Source: Hyphomicrobiales bacterium (GTDB lineage Bacteria; Pseudomonadota; Alphaproteobacteria; Rhizobiales; Devosiaceae). Taken from it: a stretch of DNA of 64,000 nucleotides. The position numbers were made by a program, and so were the translations under genes. A model generated the notes under the pieces. It did no database searches and was not told the DNA's origin. It saw only the letters and a list, made by a program, of their open reading frames with translations. How positions within the stretch are numbered: the first letter of the stretch is position 1; each line of letters opens with the position of its first letter. This document shows, in pieces, positions 41,037-52,142 of the stretch. Where the stretch lies: NCBI GenBank assembly GCA_004144345.1, contig SEEL01000002.1, positions 112,072-176,071 of the forward strand, given 5' to 3'.

Positions 41037-41858
41037 TCAGCCGAGTTCCAGCGTCGTCGTTCCGAACACCCGGTCGAGGCGCAGCGCGGGCGCCGGGCCG
41101 CGATACATGCGGGCCGTGGCAAAGCCCGGCTCCGCCTCGCGGAAAAAGGGGCTGATGGCGCCGATATTGGCCGCCGGCACGTCGATCGACACCGGGCCGC
41201 CGGCGATGGCGCCGAGGCGGCCGAGCAAGGCGCCGGCGATTTCGGGCGTATCGGCGAAGAGCGGCCCGATCTTGTGGCCGCTGACGCAGGGCCGGACCAC
41301 GCCATAGCCGCGGATCTCGCCGCCCTCGACATAGGCCCGCGCCACGCGCGGCGCCTCGATCCAGCGCACGAGGAAATCCTCGCGCGGGGCCGGGAAGCAA
41401 TGCCGCTCATACGCGGCAAGGGCCGGCAGCATCGCGGCGTCGCACGGGACGATCGCCGGATCGTCGCCCAGCAGCGCCATGCCGGTCAGGCGCACGGTGC
41501 CATAGGCATCGGCAAAGCCCATGCTGCGGTAATTGGCCTGCTGCTCCGGCACGCCATCGAGGCCGATCGTCCGGCCGGCGAGTCGGATCATGGCCGCGTC
41601 CCAAACGGCCTTGCCATGCCCCTGCCCCCGCCGGTCCGGACGGCAGATATAGAGGCCGATGAAGCCACAATGCTCGCCATAGGCGACGGCGGAAATGCCC
41701 GCGACCATCTCGCCGTCGACGAAAGCGCCGAGAAAACCGCCGGGATCGGCAGCATGAAAGGCGGCGGCATCGCCGATGCCCGGGTTCCAGCCTTCGGCGG
41801 CGGCCCAGTCGACCAGCGTTGCCACTTCGCCGGAATCGAGCGGGCGGAGGGTTCTCAT
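41037..41858 (-). CDS. Double-GNAT acetyltransferase
   Basis: This 273-residue protein has an N-terminal GNAT domain (about 1-130) with acetyl-CoA loop RPDRRGQGHGKAVW and catalytic-type beta-strand GFIGLYICRP. A second GNAT-like (Acetyltransf_18-type) domain spans about 130-270, with FLVRWIEAPRVARAYVEGGEIRGYGVVRP and KIGPLFADTPEIAGALLGRLG. Substrate unknown; related proteins acetylate small molecules. It lies next to the sugar-importer ATPase gene (33-base gap), possibly by chance. Confidence 0.85.
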   Translation of the reverse strand: MRTLRPLDSGEVATLVDWAAAEGWNPGIGDAAAFHAADPGGFLGAFVDGEMVAGISAVAYGEHCGFIGLYICRPDRRGQGHGKAVWDAAMIRLAGRTIGLDGVPEQQANYRSMGFADAYGTVRLTGMALLGDDPAIVPCDAAMLPALAAYERHCFPAPREDFLVRWIEAPRVARAYVEGGEIRGYGVVRPCVSGHKIGPLFADTPEIAGALLGRLGAIAGGPVSIDVPAANIGAISPFFREAEPGFATARMYRGPAPALRLDRVFGTTTLELG

Positions 41859-41891
41859 GCCGTGAGCATAGGGCGAGCGGCAGCGCGGGCG

Positions 41892-42977
<1,086 letters not shown>

Positions 42978-43052
42978 GCTTCCCCCTCCGGCGGCACTTT
43001 GGCCGCTCTTTCTATCCTCCGGGGACAAGCGTCCCCGCCCCGTGTTTGCCAT

Positions 43053-43290
43053 ACGCGCCTCAACGCGCGCAAACGCCGGGTTCCCTTATAGGGCAGTGCT
43101 TCTGGCCCATCTGGCAAATGGCCGATGAGTTTTCTGAGGCACGTACCTCTTGATTACTATTACTCTTTAGGCGACAGTGATCAAGCTGCGATGGACTGGG
43201 AGGTCCCTCGCGGCGCGCAGTCCACACCGGCCAAGATGCTAATGCACGGGTTGGGGACAGGCTGCGCCGGAGGACATTAGGAGGACATCC
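43053..43290. promoter_or_regulatory. Divergent promoter region of the sugar importer
   Basis: This is a 238-base gap between the ATPase and binding-protein genes. A locally AT-rich stretch at 43148-43190 (TTGATTACTATTACTCTTT) probably holds the promoter. The binding-protein gene has GGAGG 7 bases before the ATG. No clear palindromic operator or local regulator gene is visible. Confidence 0.5.
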
Positions 43291-44547
43291 ATGAAACGAA
43301 TTGCGCTAGCCGCAATGCTCGGCTTGATGGCGCTCGCGCCAGTGCAGGCCCAGACTGTGGTGAAGTATCTCAACATTGCATCCATCCCCGCCGAGGTGGA
43401 GCTGATGAACCAGGCCGTCGCAGAATATGAGGCGGCCAATCCGGGCGTGAAGATTGAACTGCCGTTCCTTGAGAACGAAGCGTTCAAGGCCAAGCTGACC
43501 ACGCTGCTGCAGTCCAATGAATCGCCGGATATCTTCCACTCCTGGGGTGGCGGCGTGTTCTACGAGCAGGCCAAGGCCGGCGTGCTCCGCGACGTGACCG
43601 ACGTGCTCTCGCAGGCCGCCAAGGACGAAGAAGGCACCGCCGGTGTGGCCGCCTTCACCGCGCCCGACGGCAAGATCTACGGCCTCGCCCGCGACGTGGC
43701 CGAAGTCGTGCTCTGGTACAACAAGGCCCTGTTCGAGCAGGCCGGTGTCGATCCGGCGAGCCTCTCCACCTGGGATGGCTTCCTCGCTGCGGTGCAGACG
43801 TTCAAGGCTGCCGGCATCACGCCGCTCGCCGTTGGCGCCAAGGACAAATGGCCGGCCCACTTCTGGTGGAGCAAGCTGGTCGTGCGTCTTGCCGGTCAGG
43901 ACGGCTTCAACGCCGCCGCTGCCGGTCAGGGCGATGGCTTTGCCGGCGAGGACTTCGTGAAGGCCGGTGAATACTTCCTCCAGCTCGCGGCGCTCGACCC
44001 GTGGCAGGAAGGCTTCGAAGCCGCCTCCTATGGCGACGCTTCGGGCTATTTCGGTGACGGCAAGGCCGCGATGCACCTGATGGGCGACTGGGACTACGGC
44101 GCCATGAAGGACAATTCGGCCAGCAAGCAGGGCATCCCAGATGACCAGCTCGGCATCCTCCCCTTCCCGACCATCGATGGCGGCAAGGGCGATCCGACGG
44201 ACACGCTGGGCGGCCTGTCGGGTTATCTGTTCGGCAAGAACGCCTCGGATGACGCGGTGCGGTTCCTCGAGTGGTACAACTCCAAGGCGGTTCAGGAGAA
44301 GTTCGGCGCGGCCGGCTTCTACATCCCGATCGCCAAGGGTGCGGCCGACTCGATGACCAACCCGTTCAAGGTGCAGATCGGCAAGAACATCTCGGGCGCC
44401 CATTGGCACGCGCTGTTCTTCGATCAGGCGCTTGGGCCTGCGGTCGGTGGCGTCGTGAACGACGTTTCGGCCGAACTCGCCGCCAACGCGATCAGCGCCG
44501 AAGAGGCTGCACAGCTGGTCAAGGAAGCGGTCGACGACACGCTCTAG
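43291..44547 (+). CDS. Sugar ABC importer substrate-binding protein
   Basis: This 418-residue family 1 extracellular binding protein has a signal peptide (about 1-20, cleaved after PVQA). The mature protein shows VAEYEAANPGVKIELPFLENEAFKAKLTTLLQSNESPDIFHSWGGGVF and LARDVAEVVLWYNKALFEQAGVDPASLSTWDGFLAAVQTFKAAG, typical of oligosaccharide/xylose-type CUT1 binding proteins. Exact sugar unknown. A stem-loop after the stop (44563-44592) may stabilise its message. Confidence 0.92.
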   Translation: MKRIALAAMLGLMALAPVQAQTVVKYLNIASIPAEVELMNQAVAEYEAANPGVKIELPFLENEAFKAKLTTLLQSNESPDIFHSWGGGVFYEQAKAGVLRDVTDVLSQAAKDEEGTAGVAAFTAPDGKIYGLARDVAEVVLWYNKALFEQAGVDPASLSTWDGFLAAVQTFKAAGITPLAVGAKDKWPAHFWWSKLVVRLAGQDGFNAAAAGQGDGFAGEDFVKAGEYFLQLAALDPWQEGFEAASYGDASGYFGDGKAAMHLMGDWDYGAMKDNSASKQGIPDDQLGILPFPTIDGGKGDPTDTLGGLSGYLFGKNASDDAVRFLEWYNSKAVQEKFGAAGFYIPIAKGAADSMTNPFKVQIGKNISGAHWHALFFDQALGPAVGGVVNDVSAELAANAISAEEAAQLVKEAVDDTL

Positions 44548-44562
44548 GGCGTCGTCTTACCC

Positions 44563-44592
44563 CCGGCGGACGGTTCCCTGGCCGTCCGCCGG
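44563..44592 (+). repeat. 11-bp stem-loop between binding-protein and permease genes
   Basis: CCGGCGGACGG-TTCCCTGG-CCGTCCGCCGG is a perfect stem (44563-44573, 44582-44592) without a U-run. Such hairpins between binding-protein and permease genes commonly leave the upstream message more abundant. Confidence 0.82.
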
Positions 44593-44631
44593 ACTCCCTA
44601 TTTCTGAGCATTTGGACTGGTGGATTTGGCG

Positions 44632-45564
44632 ATGGCGAGTGTCGCGACCAATATCGACGCGATGAGCACCGGCGTGACGCGGCGCCGCCGCTACATGGAC
44701 CGCAAGAGCTTCGTGCCGCTGCTGCTGTTCGTGCCCCCCTCGCTGGTCCTGTTCACCATCTTCGTCGTCCTGCCGATGATCGATGCGGGCACGTTCTCCT
44801 TCTTCGACTGGACCGGCTACGGGCCGATCACCGATTTCGTCGGCTTCGACAACTATGCGGACGTGCTGACGCACCGCAATTTCGGCACGGCCGTGCGCAA
44901 CAGCCTGATCGTCGTGGCGGTGTCGCTGCTGATCCAGTTGCCGCTGGCCATGTGGGCCGCCATCGCGCTGGCCGAGCGCGGCACCCATGTGAACATCCTG
45001 CGCACCATCTTCTTTGTGCCCTACATGCTGGCCGAGATCGCCGCCGGCCTGATCTGGAAATTCGTCTATGACGGCAATTACGGCCTCGTGCCCACCATCG
45101 GCGATGCGCTGGGCACCAAGCTGCCGCATGTGCTGGGCGACAAGCTCTGGGTCATTCCGGCCATCATGCTCGTCATCATCTGGAAGTATTTCGGCTTCCA
45201 CATGATGATCTACATCGCGGGCCTGCAGTCGATCCCGTCCGAGGTGATCGAGGCGGCGCGGCTCGACGGCGTCAAGAAATGGAAGATCGTCTGGCACATC
45301 AAGCTGCCGATGATCTGGTCGGCGATTGTCGTCTCGGTGTTCTTTTCGATAACCGGCGCGCTGCAGCTGTTCGATCTGATCATCCCGCTCTCCAATGGCG
45401 GGCCGCAGAACTCCAGCCACACCATCGTGACCTTCCTCTACCAGTTCGGCATTCTGCGCATGAAGCTGGGCTTCGGCGGCGCCGTCAGCGTCATGCTGTT
45501 CTTCGCCTGCGTGCTGGTTGCCATCGCCTACCGGCGCATCCTGTTCCGCGCGGAGAAAGCCTGA
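44632..45564 (+). CDS. Sugar ABC importer permease 1 (MalF type)
   Basis: This 310-residue permease has six membrane helices. The cytoplasmic EAA loop is EVIEAARLDGVKKWKIVWHIKLPMI. It starts at 44632 (a GTG at 44620 in frame is an alternative). The stop overlaps the next permease start (TGATG). Confidence 0.92.
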   Translation: MASVATNIDAMSTGVTRRRRYMDRKSFVPLLLFVPPSLVLFTIFVVLPMIDAGTFSFFDWTGYGPITDFVGFDNYADVLTHRNFGTAVRNSLIVVAVSLLIQLPLAMWAAIALAERGTHVNILRTIFFVPYMLAEIAAGLIWKFVYDGNYGLVPTIGDALGTKLPHVLGDKLWVIPAIMLVIIWKYFGFHMMIYIAGLQSIPSEVIEAARLDGVKKWKIVWHIKLPMIWSAIVVSVFFSITGALQLFDLIIPLSNGGPQNSSHTIVTFLYQFGILRMKLGFGGAVSVMLFFACVLVAIAYRRILFRAEKA

Positions 45565-46421
45565 TGACCACCACCGCTCCCGCCACCCCGTCGAAGCGCC
45601 GCCGCCCGACCGTCTCGGGCTTCCAGTGGTTCACCATGCTGGTGATCGCCGCCTTCATCATCGTGCCGTTCTACACAACGGCACTGGGCGGCTTCAAAGA
45701 GATCGGCGAGCTGCGCGTCAATCCGTTTGGCCTGCCCGCCAGTTGGGATCCGGTGCGCTTCACCGACATCATCTTCGGGCCGACCTATCTGCGCTCGCTG
45801 GGCAATTCGCTGTTCATCGCGGTGGGCAGCGTGGTGCTGTCGACGCTGATCTCGTCGATGGCGGCCTTCGCCTTCGCGCACATCAAATTCTTCGGCAGCA
45901 AATTCCTGATGGCCTATCTGCTGCTCGGCCTGCTGTTCCCGTCGGCCACTGCCATCCTGCCGCTCTTCATCAAGATGCGCGACCTTGGCCTGCTCGACAA
46001 ACACCTCGGCATCATCATCGTGCAGGTGGCGTTCAGCCTCAGCTTCTCGATCCTCTTGTTCCACAATTTCTTCAAGGAACTGCCCAAGGAACTGATCGAC
46101 GCGGCGCGCATGGACAATTGCGGGTACCTGCGCATCTACTGGTACATCACCCTGCCCCTCTGCCTGCCGATCATCGCCACCGTGGGCGTGTTCAATTTCG
46201 TCGGCAGCTGGAACAGCTTCCTGTTGCCGCTGATCACGCTCAACACCGATGCGAACTACACCTGGCCGCTCGGCATCATGCAGTTCCAGGGGCAGTACGG
46301 GTCGGACTGGCCGCGCATCCTCGCCTATCTGACGCTGAGCATCCTGCCGGCCATCGCCTTCTTCCTTTTGGCGCAGCGCTACATCATCTCGGGTCTCACC
46401 GGCGGCGCGGTGAAGGGCTAA
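45564..46421 (+). CDS. Sugar ABC importer permease 2 (MalG type)
   Basis: This 285-residue permease has six membrane helices. EAA loop: KELIDAARMDNCGYLRIYWYITLPLCLPI. It pairs with the upstream permease and the divergent ATPase to complete a CUT1 sugar importer. Confidence 0.93.
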   Translation: MTTTAPATPSKRRRPTVSGFQWFTMLVIAAFIIVPFYTTALGGFKEIGELRVNPFGLPASWDPVRFTDIIFGPTYLRSLGNSLFIAVGSVVLSTLISSMAAFAFAHIKFFGSKFLMAYLLLGLLFPSATAILPLFIKMRDLGLLDKHLGIIIVQVAFSLSFSILLFHNFFKELPKELIDAARMDNCGYLRIYWYITLPLCLPIIATVGVFNFVGSWNSFLLPLITLNTDANYTWPLGIMQFQGQYGSDWPRILAYLTLSILPAIAFFLLAQRYIISGLTGGAVKG

Positions 46422-46516
46422 AAAGCTGTCCGGCCGACCACGGCTTCTGCCGCAATCGACCGGACCTAGCGGGTTGGCCGTCCCGGGGGGAACGCAACCC
46501 GTATACGCTTACCCCG

Positions 46517-48328
46517 CTAGAACTCGTTCCAGTCGGCGGCAACAGCCGCATTGCCCTCCGTCAGCCAGCTCTTGAGGGTGCGGCGGGGCTTGGCCCCGTC
46601 GCCCTTCCGGCTCGACGCCACCATGCGCGCGCCGGCCGCCGCGCCGGGCGCGGCGCTGCCGGGCCCATCGACGACGAACACGTCGACGATCTGGTCGAGT
46701 TCGGTCGCCTGGCTCTCGGTCTGTTCGATCGCCGCATTGATCTCTTCCACCAGCGCGGCATTGTGCTGGGTCATCTCGTCCATCTGCCGTACCGCACCGG
46801 TCACCTGCGAGATGGCGATCGATTGCTCCTGGCTCGCCTGGGCGATGCCGTCGATCAGGGTCGCATTCTCGCGCACCCCCTCAAGCATGCTGGTGAGGCG
46901 GCGGGCCGCGTCCGAGACCAGCCGCGAGCCACCAGCCACTTCGCTCCCCGATTGCTCGATCAGTGCCTTGACCTCGGACGACGCCCCCGCCGCCGATTGC
47001 GCGAGGCGGCGGACTTCGACCGCCACCACTGCAAAACCCTTGCCCGCGTCGCCCGCCCGCGCCGCTTCCACCGACGCATTGAGCGCCAGCAGATTGGTCT
47101 GGAAGGCAATGTCGTCGATCATGCCGATGATGTTGGAGATCTTGGACGAGGACGTGGAAATCCGTTCCATCGCCTCGTTCGCCTCTTCCATCACCGTGCC
47201 GCATTGCTGCGCGGTCTGGGACACCGACTGGGCATTGCCGCTGGCGGAGTCGGCGCGCTTGGCATTGTCGACCACGGTAGTGGCCAATTGCTCCATCGCT
47301 GCGCTCGTTTCCTCGATCGCCGCGGCCTGCTTGGTGGTCCGTTCCGCCAGATCGTTGGCACCCGACAATATCTCGCTGGTCGCTGTCTTCAGCATGCCGG
47401 AGGTGCGGCGCAGGCGGCCCACGATTTCGGCGAAGCGCTCGACGGAATTGTTGAAGGCGGTACGGATGTCGTCGAGCTCGCCGACGAACTTGGTATCGAT
47501 GCGGCTGCGCAGGTCGCCGCTCGCGAGTTGCGCCAGCCCCTGCCCCAACACGTTCACCGCGTGCTTTCGCGCCGTAATGTCGGTGGCGTATTTCACCACT
47601 TTGAAGACGCGGCCATTCTGGTCGAAGATCGGATTGTAGGTCGCCTGGATCCATACCTCGCGGCCGCCCTTGCCGAGCCGCTTGTATTCCGCCGCCTGGA
47701 ATTCGCCGCGCCCCAGCGCCGACCAGAATTGCTGATAGTCGCTCGACGTCACTTCCCCGGCCGCCACGAACATCGAGTGGTGCCGGCCTTTGATCTCGCT
47801 GATCTGATAGCCCAGCGCGACGCAGAAATTGTCGTTGGCGGTCAGCACCTCGCCCGTCGTGCTGAACTCGATCACCGCCTGCGATTTCGAGATGGCGGCC
47901 AACTGCCCAGCGGCATCGGCGGCGGTCAGCTTGCTCGCGCTGACGTCGCTGGCGAACTTCACCACTTTCACCGGCTTGCCGTCGGCACCGAGCACCGGGT
48001 TGTAGCTCGCCTGGATCCAGACTTCCTTGCCGCCCTTGCCGAAGCGCTTGAACTCGGCGGCGCTGAACTCGCCGCGCCTGAGGCTCTCCCAGAAGGCGCG
48101 ATAGTCATCGCTCGCGGCATAGGCAGGGTCGACGAACAGCCGATGATGCTGCCCGGCGATTTCGTCGAGGCGATAGCCCATGACGTCGAGAAAATTCTGG
48201 TTGGCCTCAAGGACCGTGCCATCGAGACTGAACTCGATCACCGCCTGCGAGCGAGAGATGGCGTCGAGCGTGGAACGCTCCAGGCCGCGCGAGCCACGCG
48301 CCGATCCACGGCTGAAGAACGAGATATC
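46517..48328 (-). CDS. Soluble double-PAS methyl-accepting chemotaxis protein
   Basis: This 603-residue receptor starts at GTG 48328 (GGGGGAAGTGCC upstream). Two PAS/PAC domains (about 15-130 and 140-255) each carry [20 protein letters not shown] blocks. A short HAMP-like segment ([27 protein letters not shown]) follows, then the cytoplasmic signalling hairpin with the tip [43 protein letters not shown]. No membrane helices. The C-terminal DWNEF is an xWxxF motif that could tether CheR. The two PAS domains are close to each other in sequence, suggesting internal duplication. It probably senses an intracellular cue such as redox or a ligand. Confidence 0.92.
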   Translation of the reverse strand, partial: DISFFSRGSARGSRGLERSTLDAISRSQAVIEFSLDGTVLEANQNFLDVMGYRLDEIAGQHHRLFVDPAYAASDDYRAFWESLRRGEFSAAEFKRFGKGGKEVWIQASYNPVLGADGKPVKVVKFASDVSASKLTAADAAGQLAAISKSQAVIEFSTTGEVLTANDNFCVALGYQISEIKGRHHSMFVAAGEVTSSDYQQFWSALGRGEFQAAEYKRLGKGGREVWIQATYNPIFDQNGRVFKVVKYATDITARKHAVNVLGQGLAQLASGDLRSRIDTKFVGELDDIRTAFNNSVERFAEIVGRLRRTSGMLKTATSEILSGANDLAERTTKQAAAIEETSAAMEQLATTVVDNAKRADSASGNAQSVSQTAQQCGTVMEEANEAMERISTSSSKISNIIGMIDDIAFQTNLLALNASVEAARAGDAGKGFAVVAVEVRRLAQSAAGASSEVKALIEQSGSEVAGGSRLVSDAARRLTSMLEGVRENATLIDGIAQASQEQSIAISQVTGAVRQMDEMTQHNAALVEEINAAIEQTESQATELDQIVDVFVVDGPGSAAPGAAAGARMVASSRKGDGAKPRRTLKSWLTEGNAAVAADWNEF

Positions 48329-48697
48329 CACGGCACTTCCCCCAAAGTCGTGATGCGACCAAAAGTAGCAAGTCATGGTGAGTGAACGGTTGGCTAGCGG
48401 CCGGCTTTGCGCCCTCCAACTGATTGTTTTTTCGCCATTTTCGCCGAATGTGCGTGTTTTCCGCTCAACCGGGTGAGAGGATTTTCGTCACGCCCGCCAA
48501 ACCGCCTCCGACGCCCTCGCGACTGTGAAACGCCGCCCCCTTGCGGATTCGGGCCGCAGCAGAAACAAACGCGTGCGGCATTTTGGGAAGCTGCCGTATC
48601 TCGCCCCTATGAGGATCGGCTTCGCGGAACTGGTGCCGTTCGCATTGGGGGAATCCGGAGCAGGTCTGCCGCCCTGCACCGGTGCGTCGAGGCAGTC
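48329..48697. promoter_or_regulatory. Divergent intergenic region of chemoreceptor and PAS-HTH genes
   Basis: This is a 369-base gap. GATTGTTTTTTCGCCATTTTCGCCGAATG at 48422-48450 is AT-rich and includes the tandem TTTTTCGCC / TTTTCGCC. No RNA gene or clear palindrome is seen; plus-strand frames through it lack coding character. Confidence 0.4.
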
Positions 48698-49714
48698 ATG
48701 GAAAAATCCATACTGCGCACCGCTGAAGAGCGGTTGCGCGTTGTTGAAGAATTGTGCGGGGCTGGCTTCTGGCATTGGGAACGCCAGGACGGCAAGGTCA
48801 CCTGGTCGAGCGGACTCTATCGCCTGCTCGGCCTCGATGCGGCCGCTATCCAGCCGGATCTGTTGTTCTATGAATCGCTGGTCCATCCCAAGGACCGCCT
48901 CGCGCTCGAAGAGCAGGCGAACCTCGCCAGCGATCCGCACCAGCGCGACCGGCGCTTCCGCATCATCCGGCCCGACGGCCAGCTGCGCTGGCTCCGCTCG
49001 CGCGCGCAGACGACGTTTGATCGGTCGGGCGTCATCGTTCGCGTCGTCGCGGTGGTCAGCGACGTCACCGATCAGCACGAGACGCAGCGCCGCGCCGCCA
49101 ATGATCGCGCGCTGCTGCACGCGCTCGCCGACCTGCTCCATGTCAGCATCTGGGCCGGCGATGACGACGGGCGCCTGCTCGATATCATCTCGCCGCGCGA
49201 AGCCGGTGCGAGCGCCCGTTCCGCCGCGGCCAACGCCACCTGGCGCGACACCATCCATCCTGGCGATCGCGAACCGCTGGCCCGCGCCTGGCGTGAGGCG
49301 GCCGCCCGCCGCGATCGCTACGATTTTTCGCCGCGCCTGCTGATGCCAGATGGCAGCTACCGGCGCCTGCACGTCACGGGCCTGCCCTTCGATACAGCGA
49401 GCGGCAGCGATCCGCTGTGGGGCGGCATCTCGAGCTTCCACCCCGGCCCGGCCGGCAAATTGCAGCTCGAAACCGGCGACTATGAATTGCTGTCGCCGAC
49501 CCAGGTGCGCGCCTGCCGCGCTTTGCTCGACTGGTCGGCGGAGACATTGGCGTCGCAGGCCGGCATCTCGGTCTCGACCGTCCGCCGCATCGAGAATGCC
49601 GCCGCGACACGGGCGCAGGCCGACAGCATCCGGCTTGTCACCCTCGCCTTCCAGCAAGGGGGCCTCGCCATCTGGCGTAACGGCGACGGCCGCTTCTGCG
49701 TCTCGGCGCCTTAG
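48698..49714 (+). CDS. PAS-PAS-HTH regulatory protein
   Basis: This 338-residue cytoplasmic protein has PAS/PAC domains at about 10-125 (GFWHWERQDGKVTWSSGLYRLLGLD... DRRFRIIRPDGQLRWLRSRAQ, PAS_3 type) and about 130-255 (SIWAGDDDGRLLDIIS... YDFSPRLLMPDGSYRRLHVTGLP). A C-terminal XRE-like helix-turn-helix lies at about 268-338 (SPTQVRACRALLDWSAETLASQAGISVSTVRRIENAAATRAQADSIRLVTLAFQQGG). The combination suggests a ligand- or redox-responsive transcription factor. It is divergent from a double-PAS chemoreceptor. It starts at 48698 with CGAGG upstream. Confidence 0.82.
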   Translation: MEKSILRTAEERLRVVEELCGAGFWHWERQDGKVTWSSGLYRLLGLDAAAIQPDLLFYESLVHPKDRLALEEQANLASDPHQRDRRFRIIRPDGQLRWLRSRAQTTFDRSGVIVRVVAVVSDVTDQHETQRRAANDRALLHALADLLHVSIWAGDDDGRLLDIISPREAGASARSAAANATWRDTIHPGDREPLARAWREAAARRDRYDFSPRLLMPDGSYRRLHVTGLPFDTASGSDPLWGGISSFHPGPAGKLQLETGDYELLSPTQVRACRALLDWSAETLASQAGISVSTVRRIENAAATRAQADSIRLVTLAFQQGGLAIWRNGDGRFCVSAP

Positions 49715-50454
49715 CGGCCGACATGCAGGATGGCGTCGCCGAGCGGTGACTGGCCGGCATAGGCGCCCGCCGCCGCCACCGATAGTGGCCCGATCCGCGC
49801 GCCGGTGAGGATCGCGGTGCCGCGCTGCAGCGGTGCGCCGAGTTCGCTCGCATACCCGGCAAGCCAGCAGAGGCTCTCGAGCACGAGGTCGAGCGACGCG
49901 CCCTTGCCGCTATCGCCGATCGCTGCACCATCGCGATGCAACTGCACCGTGAGGACCGCGAGATCGTCATCGCCGGTCAGCGGCCGGCCCGAGCCGAGCA
50001 CGATGCCGGCATTGTTGAAATGATCGGCCAGCAGCGAGGGCACATCCTGCGCCGTGCGATCGGCGTAGCTCGAGCGGAACAGCTCGAAGGCCAGATGCGC
50101 GGTGCCGATGGCCGCTTTCGCCTCGGCGGGGGTCGCGCCGGCGGGCAGATCGCTGCCCAGCACCACCGCCACCTCCACCTCGATCTGCATCGAGGCCGCA
50201 TCCTGCGCCGTCAGCGTCGCGGGCGAGGCGAGCGGGCTGTGGCCGCGCAGCGGCGCACCGGCCCAGCCGCTGCCCGACGGATGCGGCCCGACCTTCCAGC
50301 CGCTGGTCCGGCGGCGGCTGAGAAGGGCGCGTTGCACCGCCATCGCGTCGGCCTCGCTTGCCGGCCGCAGGGCATCGGGCAGGCGCTCGATGGTCTTGCC
50401 GCTCAGCGCCAGCGAGGCGAGGAGGTCGGCGGCTTCTTCTGCGCGTGTGGTCAC
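49711..50454 (-). CDS. MhpD/FAH-like 2-keto-4-pentenoate hydratase family protein
   Basis: This 247-residue protein starts at GTG 50454, overlapping the DapA-family stop. Family features: LRPASEADAMAVQRALLSRRRTSGWKVGPHPSG, the metal-site region SMQIEVEVAVVLGSDLP and HLAFELFRSSYADRT, then NAGIVLGSGRPL. It likely hydrates or decarboxylates a 2-keto acid made in the same pathway. Last gene of the catabolic operon. Confidence 0.87.
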   Translation of the reverse strand: MTTRAEEAADLLASLALSGKTIERLPDALRPASEADAMAVQRALLSRRRTSGWKVGPHPSGSGWAGAPLRGHSPLASPATLTAQDAASMQIEVEVAVVLGSDLPAGATPAEAKAAIGTAHLAFELFRSSYADRTAQDVPSLLADHFNNAGIVLGSGRPLTGDDDLAVLTVQLHRDGAAIGDSGKGASLDLVLESLCWLAGYASELGAPLQRGTAILTGARIGPLSVAAAGAYAGQSPLGDAILHVGR

Positions 50455-51320
50455 GAGTTGGCCCCGGCGCGGAAGCCGCCATCGAGCGGTGGCAGCGCCC
50501 GGCGCCATTGCGGATCATTGTGCTGCTTGGCCAGCCCCGCCTTCAGCGCCATCAGGCCGCCGGTCGAGTCGATCTCGACGATGCGTTCGGCCGCCAGCGC
50601 CGCCAGCCGCTCCGCCTCTTCGCCATCGCGCAGGCGATAGAGCGCGGCGAGGTCGCGCGCATAGAGGTTGGGCAGGCCGCCGATCATGCCGGCGCCACCG
50701 GCGCGCAGCAGATGCGGCAGCACGCGATCGTCGCCGGTAAAGATGCTGAGCGTGGGGAACGCCTTCACGAAGGCGAGCCCGCTCTCGAGATTGCCGGTCG
50801 AATCCTTGATGCCGGCAATGCGCGCGCCCTTCCCCGCCTGCAGCGCCCGCACCAGTTCATGGGTGATGGTGATGCCGCTCATCTGCGGGATGTTGTAGAG
50901 CACCAGCCCGACATCGGGCCGCCCCGCCTGCTCATAGGCGCCCTCGAAGAACGACACGAGCCCGTCGAGCCCCGCGCTGCGATAGTAATAGGGCGGCAGC
51001 ACCAGCACCTGCGGGCAGCCAAGGCTCGCCGCATCGCGCATCTCGTCGGCAGCCTGCCCCACCGAGCTCGACATCACCGCCGGCAGCAGCTGCTCCGGCT
51101 TGATACCGGCGGCCAGCAGCGCCCGGTGCGCCGCCTGCTTCTGCGCGGTGGAGAACGACACGCCCTCGCCCGTGCTGCCGAAGGTCGAGACGCGGCTGCA
51201 GCCATCGCCCAGCAAATTGCGGGCGTGCTGGATCAGGCGATCATGGTCGATCGTCAGATCATCGCGAATAGGCGTGAGAATGGCGGTGATGATGCCACTG
51301 AGGGACGGCGTATCGGTCAT
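50451..51320 (-). CDS. DapA/NAL family aldolase or dehydratase
   Basis: This 289-residue class I TIM-barrel enzyme has the carboxylate-binding loop STFGSTGEGVSFS, catalytic Tyr in LVLYNIPQMSG and Schiff-base Lys in ARIAGIKDSTGNLESG. The context (catabolic operon with IclR regulator) argues against lysine biosynthesis and for a sugar-acid aldolase or keto-deoxy acid dehydratase. N-acetylneuraminate lyase is one possibility given the sialidase-fold gene upstream, but substrate cannot be fixed from sequence. Confidence 0.88.
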   Translation of the reverse strand: MTDTPSLSGIITAILTPIRDDLTIDHDRLIQHARNLLGDGCSRVSTFGSTGEGVSFSTAQKQAAHRALLAAGIKPEQLLPAVMSSSVGQAADEMRDAASLGCPQVLVLPPYYYRSAGLDGLVSFFEGAYEQAGRPDVGLVLYNIPQMSGITITHELVRALQAGKGARIAGIKDSTGNLESGLAFVKAFPTLSIFTGDDRVLPHLLRAGGAGMIGGLPNLYARDLAALYRLRDGEEAERLAALAAERIVEIDSTGGLMALKAGLAKQHNDPQWRRALPPLDGGFRAGANS

Positions 51321-51332
51321 GGTAAGCTTTCG

Positions 51333-52142
51333 TCAGAGCGCGCCGGCATACACCGCCCGGATCGCCGAGCTGGGCACATAGCCGAGGTTACGTGAAATAT
51401 CGAGGCAGGTTGAAATGAGTGCGCGCGACAGTGCCGGGGCACGCGCGCCGATGATTTCCGGATCGGTACCGGCGATGGAACAGCCGCCCACCACATTGCC
51501 ATTGGCGCCGTAGATCGGCGCTCCAACGCAGTAGTTGCCCATCTCGTTCTCGGAATCGTCGCGCGAATAACCGCGCTCGCGGATTTCGCGCAGATCCGCC
51601 ATCAGCACATCGATGTCGGTGATGGTCTTGGGCGTGACACGGGGCATGCCGACGCGTTCCAGAATGCCGCGTGCCTCCTCTTCCGGCAGATGCCCGAGGA
51701 TGGCCTTGCCGACGCCGGTGCAATGCATCGGCATGCGGTCGCCCACCGCCGTGCGGGCAATCAGCCGGCGCGAGGATTCGACGGCGTAGATATAGAGGAT
51801 GCGGTCGCCTTCGCGGAACGTCAGGTACACCGACTCCCCCGCCTGGTCTGCGAGGGCGCGTACATGCGGCGCCGCCCGGTCGCGGATTTCGACATTGACG
51901 CGCACCGTCTGCGACAGTGCCAGAATGCCGGTGCCCAGCGCATAGGCCTCGCCGCCGATCTTTTCGATCAGCCCCTCGGCCACCAGCGATTTGAGGATCG
52001 AGTGCGTGGTGCTCTTGGGCATGTCGAGCCGCACGCTGATCTCGGCCAGCGACAGCCGCGGCTCCTGCGCGCTGAACAGCTTGAGCACCCGCATGGCTTT
52101 GGCGAGGCTCTTGTTGGTGGTCATTCTGGATGTTGTGGTCAC
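51333..52142 (-). CDS. IclR family transcriptional regulator
   Basis: This 269-residue protein starts at GTG 52142 (overlap with the ATPase stop) or ATG 52124. The N-terminal winged HTH is [47 protein letters not shown]. The C-terminal effector-binding domain contains [36 protein letters not shown] and [20 protein letters not shown]. It is placed inside the operon it probably controls, between transport and catabolic genes. Confidence 0.92.
   Translation of the reverse strand: MTTTSRMTTNKSLAKAMRVLKLFSAQEPRLSLAEISVRLDMPKSTTHSILKSLVAEGLIEKIGGEAYALGTGILALSQTVRVNVEIRDRAAPHVRALADQAGESVYLTFREGDRILYIYAVESSRRLIARTAVGDRMPMHCTGVGKAILGHLPEEEARGILERVGMPRVTPKTITDIDVLMADLREIRERGYSRDDSENEMGNYCVGAPIYGANGNVVGGCSIAGTDPEIIGARAPALSRALISTCLDISRNLGYVPSSAIRAVYAGAL

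Noticed and set aside
45518..48385. A 955-codon plus-strand open frame over a permease and the chemoreceptor gene
   Set aside because: It is out of frame with the permease and antisense to the chemoreceptor; no recognisable domain.
50451..51320. DapA-family gene as lysine-biosynthetic dapA
   Set aside because: It sits between an IclR regulator and a keto-acid hydratase in a catabolic operon, so a sugar-acid aldolase or dehydratase is more likely.
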